Origin: Erythrobacter sp. 3-20A1M
GTDB taxonomy: Bacteria > Pseudomonadota > Alphaproteobacteria > Sphingomonadales > Sphingomonadaceae
Length of the DNA stretch: 64,000 nt
Assembly: GCF_018636735.1 (NCBI RefSeq)
Contig: NZ_CP045200.1
Span: 2,046,001 to 2,110,000, forward strand
Direction of reading: 5' to 3'
Part shown: piece after piece, positions 58,300 through 64,000 of the stretch
Layout: every line of letters starts with the position of its first letter
Position numbering within the stretch: position 1 is the stretch's first letter
Notes under the pieces: model-generated
What the model saw: the letters and a program-made list of their open reading frames with translations, nothing else
Told to the model about the DNA's origin: nothing
Database searches by the model: none
Position numbers and translations under genes: made by a program

Positions 58300-59635
58300 T
58301 CTGCCGCATCTCCCGGTCCCGCGGCGACAGATGCTCCTGCGCGCCCGCCTTCTGTCCGGGATATAGCCCGGCTTTCGGCGTCAGCGTCTTCAGATCCCAG
58401 TTCTTCTCGACGAAGGGCGCGCGGCTCGGCGCGATCTGCGGATAGCCGCCGACTTCCTCTTCCGAATCGATGACGTGGCCGCGGCCCTCGGCAATGTAGA
58501 AGAGGATGCGAACCTCCTCGTCGCCGCGGTCCCAGGGGCGGGCACCGGCGGTAGCGAGCAGCGTGGTCTCCACATCGGAGGAGGGCATGATGTCGTATCC
58601 CTCCAGCGAGGCGAGCGGTCGTTCCGCCGTGATCAACCTCGCCGCGGTATCGCCGTAGCGGCCGAAATCCGGCAGTTTGGTGCCATGGCGATCCACCGCG
58701 ACGTTGTCGCGACCGTAATAGGCAAGATCGCCCACCCCGCCCAGCATCAGGAAGGGGAGCTCGGGATCGGTGCTGTTGCCACCGCGCATGACGTTCCCGA
58801 CCGCGGTGATCTGGCCTGTCACCGGTTCGTGCCCGGCCCATTCGAGGTCCATCAGATTGTAATGCACCGCCCGGTGCATCGGGTCGTAGATGAAGTTGTT
58901 GACCATCAGCACCTGCGCGCCGCCCTTCACCAGCGGGGAACGCTCCACATTGTGCGCCCAGATGTTGCGGTCGAACACGATCCCGGTGGTGTTGTCGTGA
59001 ACCAGCGAGCCCTTGGAATGCTCGCCCTTGGGATGGCTGGCATCGGCGAGCCCCTCGGCGGCGATGTTGAGGCGAAAGACGATGTCGTGGCTGGTGCCCG
59101 CGCGCCAGTCGGCGACGGTATCGCCGGTGAAGCGGGGGCCGCTGGCAGACATGTTCTCGTCGATCGCCCACATGAAGGTGTTGTTTTCGATCACCACGTC
59201 ATGCGCCGCGATGGTGGAAAAGGCGTCCGCTTCCCAGCCGCTGCGCTTGGCCTGCCCGTCGACCCCGGTGAGGACGCGCAGATGGCTGATCTTTACGTCG
59301 TGGGTCGCGACGTCGATGCCGCCGCGCAGCAGGGTGATGCCGGGGGAGGGCGCGGTCTGGCCCGCGATGGTGACATAAGGCTGGTCGATACGCAGCGAGG
59401 ATCGTTGCAGATCGATCGCGCCGCCAACCTCGAACACGATGATACGCGGCCCCTTGCCCGCCAGGGCTTCGGCCAGGGATCCCGGTCCATCCTTGGCCAG
59501 CGTAGTGACGCGCACGATCCGCCCGCCTTCCCCGCCATTGGTGGGATCGGCCGGATGTGCGCTCAGGGCGGCGGGTGTTGCCAGCGATAGCGCGGCACCG
59601 GTAACGAGCCCGATCAGGGTGCTGGAAAATTTCAT
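58289..59635 (-). CDS. Pectate lyase (PL1 family), secreted
   Basis: 448 residues. Sec signal peptide (FSSTLIGLVTGAALSLATPAALSA), then the PL1 beta-helix: NGGEGGRIVRVTTLAKDGPGSLAEALAGKGPRIIVFEVGGAIDLQ, then THDVKISHLRVLTG, SGWEADAFSTIAAHDVVIENNTFMWAIDENMSASG and GIVFDRNIWAHNVERSPLVKGGAQVLMVNNFIYDPMHRAVHYN. It cleaves polygalacturonate by beta-elimination to unsaturated oligogalacturonides. The start at 59635 gives the signal peptide. It is divergent from the esterase, with a LacI operator in between. Confidence 0.9.
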   Translation of the reverse strand: MKFSSTLIGLVTGAALSLATPAALSAHPADPTNGGEGGRIVRVTTLAKDGPGSLAEALAGKGPRIIVFEVGGAIDLQRSSLRIDQPYVTIAGQTAPSPGITLLRGGIDVATHDVKISHLRVLTGVDGQAKRSGWEADAFSTIAAHDVVIENNTFMWAIDENMSASGPRFTGDTVADWRAGTSHDIVFRLNIAAEGLADASHPKGEHSKGSLVHDNTTGIVFDRNIWAHNVERSPLVKGGAQVLMVNNFIYDPMHRAVHYNLMDLEWAGHEPVTGQITAVGNVMRGGNSTDPELPFLMLGGVGDLAYYGRDNVAVDRHGTKLPDFGRYGDTAARLITAERPLASLEGYDIMPSSDVETTLLATAGARPWDRGDEEVRILFYIAEGRGHVIDSEEEVGGYPQIAPSRAPFVEKNWDLKTLTPKAGLYPGQKAGAQEHLSPRDREMRQTGK

Positions 59636-59657
59636 ATTTGCTCCTCTCCCGGCGAAC

Positions 59658-59704
59658 TTGACAAGCTTGCGGCGGCAATGCAATGCCGAATGACACCGGT
59701 TACC
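59658..59704. promoter_or_regulatory. LacI operator between the pectate lyase and esterase genes
   Basis: TGACACCGGTTACC (59691-59704) is identical to the operator at 55739 and lies 35 bases before the esterase GTG and 56 bases before the pectate lyase ATG on the other strand. A perfect -35 hexamer TTGACA (59658-59663, plus strand) is upstream, but no convincing -10 is seen. The position allows control of both divergent genes by the LacI-type regulator. Confidence 0.65.
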
Positions 59705-59738
59705 AAAAAATGTGAAGAGCCGGGGGGAGAGGAAGAGA

Positions 59739-60734
59739 GTGGGCCTGGATCGCCGGTCATTGCTTGCAACCAGTGTGGCTCTGGCGGCGTTCGGAGGCGG
59801 TGCCGCGAGCGCCGCAGCCGCGTCGCCCGGCGGCGCGACGGCGACGCTCGATCTTGCAGGCGTGTCGGACACGATCGCTCTTTGGCCCCATGGCGCTCCC
59901 GGCGATCTCGATCCGAACCGGATCGAGCAAGTGGTTGAGCGCAGCACCGATACCGATATCCGCGACCGCGCGATGAGCGGCATTTCCAACCCGCGTATGC
60001 TGGTCGTCCGTGCGCGGCAGCCCAAAGGGGGTGCGCTCGTCGTCATTCCCGGTGGCGGCTACCGGCATATCGTCGTCGACAAGGAGGGGCTGGAGACGGC
60101 TCGCTGGGCGGCGGAGAACGGCCTCACTGCCTTCGTACTGTTCCACCGCCTGCCCGGCGAAGGCTGGGCGGACCGTGCGAACGTCCCCTCTCGCGATGCG
60201 CAGCGCGCGGTGCGCCTGGCCCGCCATCACGCCGGACGCTACCGGTTCGATCCTGCGCGGCTCGCGATGATCGGATTTTCCGCCGGTGGGCACGTTGCCG
60301 CCGAAGCGTCGTTGAATGCCACCAGCGCGAACGTGCCGGTCGATGCCGCGGATCGGGAAGCTGGCACGCCGGCCTGCACCGCGTTGCTTTACCCCGTCGT
60401 TTCCATGCGCGAACCGCTGGCCCATGCCGGTTCGCGACGGCTACTGCTGGGTGAGCGACCCACGGCAGCAGCCGAGAACGCGCATTCGCCGGATCGCAAT
60501 GTCTCTGGCAACGCACCGCCGTTCTTCCTCGCGCATGCCGAGGACGACGGGGCGGTTTCGGTACAGAACACGCTGGCGATGCGTGACGCTCTGAAAGCGA
60601 AGGGGATCGTGGTCGAGACTCACCTATTCGCGAAGGGCGGCCACGGTTTCGGAATGCGCAGGATCGATCGCGGCGCGCTGTCGCTCTGGCCGCAAATGTT
60701 CCTCGCGTGGCTGAAGGAGCACGGGATCGCATGA
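59739..60734 (+). CDS. Exported alpha/beta-hydrolase, carbohydrate acetylesterase-like
   Basis: 331 residues from the GTG at 59739 (AGAGGAAGAG just upstream). Twin-arginine signal (LDRRSLLATSVALAAF). The esterase core has oxyanion PGGGY (105-109), nucleophile S181 in GFSAGGH, Asp in HAEDDGAVS and His in KGGHGFGM, as in BD-FAE/acetylxylan esterase-like enzymes. In a pectin locus it probably removes acetyl groups from the polymer. A start 9 codons upstream (59712) is possible. ATGA overlap with dctP. Confidence 0.87.
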   Translation: MGLDRRSLLATSVALAAFGGGAASAAAASPGGATATLDLAGVSDTIALWPHGAPGDLDPNRIEQVVERSTDTDIRDRAMSGISNPRMLVVRARQPKGGALVVIPGGGYRHIVVDKEGLETARWAAENGLTAFVLFHRLPGEGWADRANVPSRDAQRAVRLARHHAGRYRFDPARLAMIGFSAGGHVAAEASLNATSANVPVDAADREAGTPACTALLYPVVSMREPLAHAGSRRLLLGERPTAAAENAHSPDRNVSGNAPPFFLAHAEDDGAVSVQNTLAMRDALKAKGIVVETHLFAKGGHGFGMRRIDRGALSLWPQMFLAWLKEHGIA

Positions 60735-61738
60735 CCGGTACGCCGACTGCCGATCGCCGCGTCTTCCTGAAGGGTGTCGCCGGTCTCGGAGCGTCCGCGC
60801 TCATGGCCGGCTGCGCGCCCAAGCTCGGCGGCATGTTGACCGCGGCCGATGCGCACCCGCAGAACTATCCGACGGTGCAGGCGGTGCGATATATGGGCGA
60901 TCTGCTGTCCGAATGGACCGGTGGCCGCCTCGGCATCAAGATATTCGCGGGCGGCCAGCTCGGCAGCGAGACCGATACGCTGGAAATCACCAGCTTCGGC
61001 GGTCTGGACCTCACCCGCGTAAATTTCGCGCCGCTCAATTCGATCGAGCCGACGACCCTGCCGGTCTGCCTTCCCTTCATCTTCAATTCCGTGGCGCATA
61101 TGCGCAGGGTGGTGGACAGCGACGTGGGCGAGGAAATCCTCGCCTCGCTCGAACCGCATGGGCTGATCGGCCTGTGCTATTACGATTCCGGCGCGCGCAG
61201 TTTCTACAACAAGCGCAACCCGATCCGCCATCCCCGGGACATGGCGGGGCTGAAGCTCCGCGTGCCGCCATCGGACCTCTACGTCGCGATGATCAACGCG
61301 CTGGGCGCGAACGCGGTGCCGATTCCCTTCGGCGAGATTTACCAGGCCCTGACGCAAGGGGTGATCGACGGTGCCGAGAACAATTGGCCGACGCTGGTGG
61401 GGGAGCGGCATTACGAAGCCGTCAGCTATTTCAGCCTGACCGAACATCTCTTCACCCCGGAGGCTTTGGTGATGAGCAAGGCGAGCTGGGACAATCTGGC
61501 GGAAGGCGATCGTTCACTGGTGCGCCGGGCGGCGAAGCGATCGGTCGTCGAGATGCGGCGCCTGTGGGATCTGCGCGTCGCCGAAGCGAAGCGGGTTATC
61601 GCCGCGTCCGACGTCAAGGTGAACGCAGTCGACAAGGCCCCGTTCGCCGATCTGATGAGGCCCGTTTGGGACCGGTTCATCGTGACGCCGACCCAGAAAT
61701 CGCTGGTCGATCGCATCGTCGCAATGGGGCAGGGCTGA
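60731..61738 (+). CDS. dctP: TRAP transporter substrate-binding protein DctP
   Basis: 335 residues. N-terminal ADRRVFLKGVAGLGASALMAGC combines a twin-arginine motif with a possible lipobox (MAGC). The DctP fold is clear: GDLLSEWTGGRLGIKIFAGGQLGSETDTLEITSFGGLDLTRVNFAPL, LPVCLPFIFNSVAHMRRVVDSDVGEEIL, DMAGLKLRVPPSDLYVAMINALGANAVPIPFGEIYQALTQGVIDGAENNWPTLV. The Arg in the LRVPPS segment is the usual carboxylate ligand. Likely imports unsaturated uronates or galacturonate from the adjacent pathway. Start overlaps the esterase stop. Confidence 0.93.
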   Translation: MTGTPTADRRVFLKGVAGLGASALMAGCAPKLGGMLTAADAHPQNYPTVQAVRYMGDLLSEWTGGRLGIKIFAGGQLGSETDTLEITSFGGLDLTRVNFAPLNSIEPTTLPVCLPFIFNSVAHMRRVVDSDVGEEILASLEPHGLIGLCYYDSGARSFYNKRNPIRHPRDMAGLKLRVPPSDLYVAMINALGANAVPIPFGEIYQALTQGVIDGAENNWPTLVGERHYEAVSYFSLTEHLFTPEALVMSKASWDNLAEGDRSLVRRAAKRSVVEMRRLWDLRVAEAKRVIAASDVKVNAVDKAPFADLMRPVWDRFIVTPTQKSLVDRIVAMGQG

Positions 61739-61739
61739 C

Positions 61740-62210
61740 ATGGCGCGCACGGTTTCCGCCTGGCTGGTCCGCCTGGGGTCGTTTGGCCTCGTCCTGATGG
61801 CCATCATCGTGGGCTGGCAGGTGTTCGGGCGGTTCGTCCTGCAATCGAGCCCGTCCTGGACCGAGCAGGCCTCTCTGGTGCTGATGATCTGGTACGTGAT
61901 GTTCGTGACCGCCGCGGGCGTTTACGAGGAATTCCACATCCGCATAACCTTGCTGGAGGAGCGACTGGGCGACCGGGCGCTGTCCGTGCGACGCGTGGTC
62001 GCGCTGGTCATTTTCCTGCTGGGTTTGGTGCTGTGCATTTTCGGTGCGCAGCTGTGCTGGTCGGTGCGCGATAACGTCATCGCTTCGCTCGGGATCAGCC
62101 GGTCGATCGCGTATTTCCCGATGCCGGTATCGGGGCTGCTGATGGCGCTGTTCGCCTTGCCCCGGGTTTTCACCGGCCTCCCTTTCGAACCTGATCAAGA
62201 AGACGACTGA
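61740..62210 (+). CDS. dctQ: TRAP transporter small permease DctQ
   Basis: 156 residues with four hydrophobic segments and the DctQ signature VFGRFVLQSSPSWTEQASLVLMIWYVMFVTAAGVYEEFHIRITLLEERLGD. Bridges the binding protein and the large permease. One base after dctP and joined to dctM by TGATG. Confidence 0.92.
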   Translation: MARTVSAWLVRLGSFGLVLMAIIVGWQVFGRFVLQSSPSWTEQASLVLMIWYVMFVTAAGVYEEFHIRITLLEERLGDRALSVRRVVALVIFLLGLVLCIFGAQLCWSVRDNVIASLGISRSIAYFPMPVSGLLMALFALPRVFTGLPFEPDQEDD

Positions 62211-63172
62211 TGGAATTGCTGGTTCTCTTCGTTGTTCTGTTCGCCCTGCTGATCCTCGGCGTGCCGGTCGGCTTCGCCCTGCTCGGTTCCGCCATCGCGT
62301 GCTTTGCCGTCATGGACATTCCGCTGATCGTGGCCGTTCAGCGGACGGCTGCCGGGATCAGCGTCTTCACCCTGATGGCGATTCCGTTCTTCATCTTCGC
62401 CGGCGATCTGATGTACCGCGCCGGCATTGCCGACCGTCTCGTGCGCGTCGCCGATGCAGCGGTTGGGCGAGTTCGCGGCGGGCTCGGCCTAGTCGACGTG
62501 GGCGCATCGATGATGTTCGGCGCGGTGTCCGGATCGGCCATCGCCAGCGCCTCCGCGATCGGTTCGACGATGGTCCCCCTGATGAAGGACAAGGGCTATC
62601 CGCTCGATTATTCGGTCAACGTGACGGTGACCGCCGCCATCGTCGGCCTGTTGATCCCGCCTTCGCACAACATGATCATCTATTCCGCCGCCTCCGGCAT
62701 CGGGGTGTCGATCGGGGACCTGTTCATGGCGGGCGTGCTGCCAGGCTTGCTGACCGGGGCCATGCTGATGGCCACGGCGTGGTTCGTTGCCCGCCAGCGG
62801 CAGCTTCCCAAGGGCTATTTTCCCGGCTGGCGAGCGCTATTGCGCGCGGTTGCGGTCGCGCTGCCCGGGCTGATGACCGCGATTATCATCATGGGCGGTA
62901 TCCTGAGCGGTATCTTCACGCCGACCGAGAGCTCGGCGATCGCGGTGATCTACACCGTTCTGGTCGGCACGCTCGTCTATCGCAGCCTCGGGTGGAACGA
63001 ATTCTGGGGCGCGGCGCGCAAGTCGGCGCGGACCACGGCGATGGTCCTGTTCATCATCGCGACCGCCACCGCCTTCGGTTTTGCGCTTGCTCTGCTGGAG
63101 GTGCCCACCGAGCTCGCCAGCCTGATCGCGGTCATCACCGACAACCCGGTCATGACCCTGCTCATCATCCCA
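62210..63172 (+). CDS. dctM: TRAP transporter large permease DctM, truncated at an abrupt junction
   Basis: The start ATG 62210 and ~320 residues are typical DctM: VVLFALLILGVPVGFALLGSAIA, GAVSGSAIASASAIGSTMVPLMKDKGYPLDYSVNVTVTAAIVGLLIPPSHNMIIYSAASGIGVSIGDLFMAG, GIFTPTESSAIAVIYTVLVG. After VITDNPVMTLLII (about 63169) homology stops; the last two or three transmembrane helices (usually ~100 residues) are missing. The frame then runs open to the right edge antisense to the pectinesterase, without any transmembrane character. The junction is discussed below. Confidence 0.87.
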
Positions 63173-64000
63173 GCCGCGGGTGATGACGTTGCTCATCTCT
63201 TGCACGGTCATGGTCGGTCGCCAAGTCACGCCGATATCGTCGTAACGCGCGCCGGGGCCGGTGGCCCCCGTTTCCCAGAAGCGCGAGTCCTGCGGGCGGA
63301 ATATATCGGTCTTCGTGCCGTCGCGCGCGGTTCCCGCCATGCTCGTCCAGTGCGCCGGCGCGATATGGGCGTCCATCCAGCAATCGGCGAACACTGCCAT
63401 GCCCACCGCCCTAGGGTCGGCATAGCGGCCATCGGGAAACCGGGTCGTGGGATGCCACGGCCGCGCCAGTGCCACGCTCCCATCGGGGACGCCGTCCTCG
63501 CGCGTCAGCCGACAATTGCGGAACACGATCCCGACCGGCTGAGAGAGCTGGGTGGATGGGGCGGCGATGTAGGACTGGAAGCCGTCGCTATCGACGCCGC
63601 TGCGCGGGCGCGAACGGATCTCGCTATCCTCGATCAGCAACTGCCCGTCGCCGAAGATGAAATCGACATTTCCCGCGATCAGGCTGTCGCGCACGACCGC
63701 TCGCCCCCCATGCGCGAACAGCGTGTCCTGATAGCCGAGAAGGGCCACGTCGCGCAGCAGCACCATGTCGCTGGTCTCGTCGAGCAGGACGGCGAGTGCC
63801 TGCGAATTGCCGATCTTGCGCGGGTCGGAGTCCGGCAAGGCATCGTTGGCGAGGTAGTCGAAGTCGTTCTCGATCGTCAGTCCGGCGATGCGGATATTCT
63901 GTCCGGCAAGCGTGAGGGTCGCCGATCCCGCCGTGCCCCAGCCGTCGCGATGATAGGGACCGGCATTCTCGGCGACGAGATCGTTATGCAGAACGGTCGA
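63172..64000 (-). CDS. Pectin methylesterase (pectinesterase), truncated at both ends
   Basis: About 276 residues are visible: the 5' end lies beyond the right edge and the 3' end merges into dctM. CE8 signatures are present: GYQDTLFAHGGRAVVRDSLIAGNVDFIFGDGQLLIEDSEI (catalytic Asp in GNVDFIFG), the preceding QALAVLLDE, and near the end LARPWHPTTRFPDG. It ends at TVQEMSNVITRGWD, where a stop would be expected within a few residues. It removes methyl groups from pectin and creates substrate for the adjacent pectate lyase. Confidence 0.85.

Noticed and set aside
62299-63183. Plus-strand 294-codon frame within dctM
   Set aside because: It is an out-of-frame Arg-rich translation; the true DctM frame starts at 62210 and is not closed by a stop inside the window.

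Overview
The window looks like a chromosome segment of a GC-rich, flagellated alphaproteobacterium, most likely of the Sphingomonadales (Erythrobacteraceae-like). This is inferred from gene content and organisation (compact flagellar regulon with a sigma-54/FlbD-like regulator, acyl-CoA dehydrogenase clusters, S8 protease with a beta-barrel tail, short intergenic repeats), not from a marker gene. Gene density is very high and no gene-free stretch exceeds 300 bases; the largest are 6258-6504, 21609-21819 and 43834-44024, and each is described below.

Region 1 (1-10.5 kb) is lipid / acyl-CoA catabolism. After the 3' end of an S8 protease there is a leftward cluster (GPH-type MFS transporter, acyl-CoA dehydrogenase, Zn alcohol dehydrogenase, small membrane protein, APH-type kinase). 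A rightward cluster follows (two acyl-CoA dehydrogenases and an SDR, separated by two dispersed repeats) and then a lipoprotein behind a strong RNA hairpin. The kinase plus dehydrogenase pair resembles the two halves of ACAD10/11 and LvaA/LvaC, which act on 4-hydroxyacyl-CoA.

Region 2 (10.5-20.7 kb) is housekeeping and efflux: msrA, an exported degenerate methyltransferase, N-carbamoylputrescine amidase, folK without a canonical start codon, tRNA-Lys(TTT), an Nramp homologue without the usual metal motifs, and a complete RND efflux operon (adaptor, pump, outer-membrane channel) whose pump gene carries a one-base deletion.

Region 3 (20.7-53.7 kb) is an almost complete flagellar locus. fliC is read leftward. 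A sigma-54 activator and fliEFGHIJKLMNOPQR-flhB-fliDS are read rightward. An atypical LuxR regulator, fliA, flhA, a lytic transglycosylase, flgN, flgM, flgA and an unusual MotA-like/ExbD-like pair are read leftward. flgBCDEFGHIJKL-motAB are read rightward. A perfect sigma-54 promoter and an array of TTGCCG/CGGCAA inverted repeats sit upstream of flgB; the same repeat sits between flgA and flgM and, unexpectedly, inside fliK. Several parts are minimal (FlgD 105 aa, hook protein 271 aa, FliM without the CheY-binding N-terminus). flgK carries a second one-base deletion. No chemotaxis genes are present.

Region 4 (53.7-64 kb) is a pectin / unsaturated-uronate utilisation locus under a LacI-family regulator: hydratase, lacI, an RpiB-type isomerase (DhuI-like, in place of KduI), KduD, KdgK, PL1 pectate lyase, a carbohydrate esterase, TRAP transporter DctP-Q-M and pectin methylesterase. 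TGACACCGGT-type operators occur at three intergenic positions. The final genes are broken: dctM runs directly into the 3' end of the oppositely oriented pectinesterase near 63170, either a rearrangement or an assembly error. With the two single-base deletions this makes three suspicious lesions in one window.
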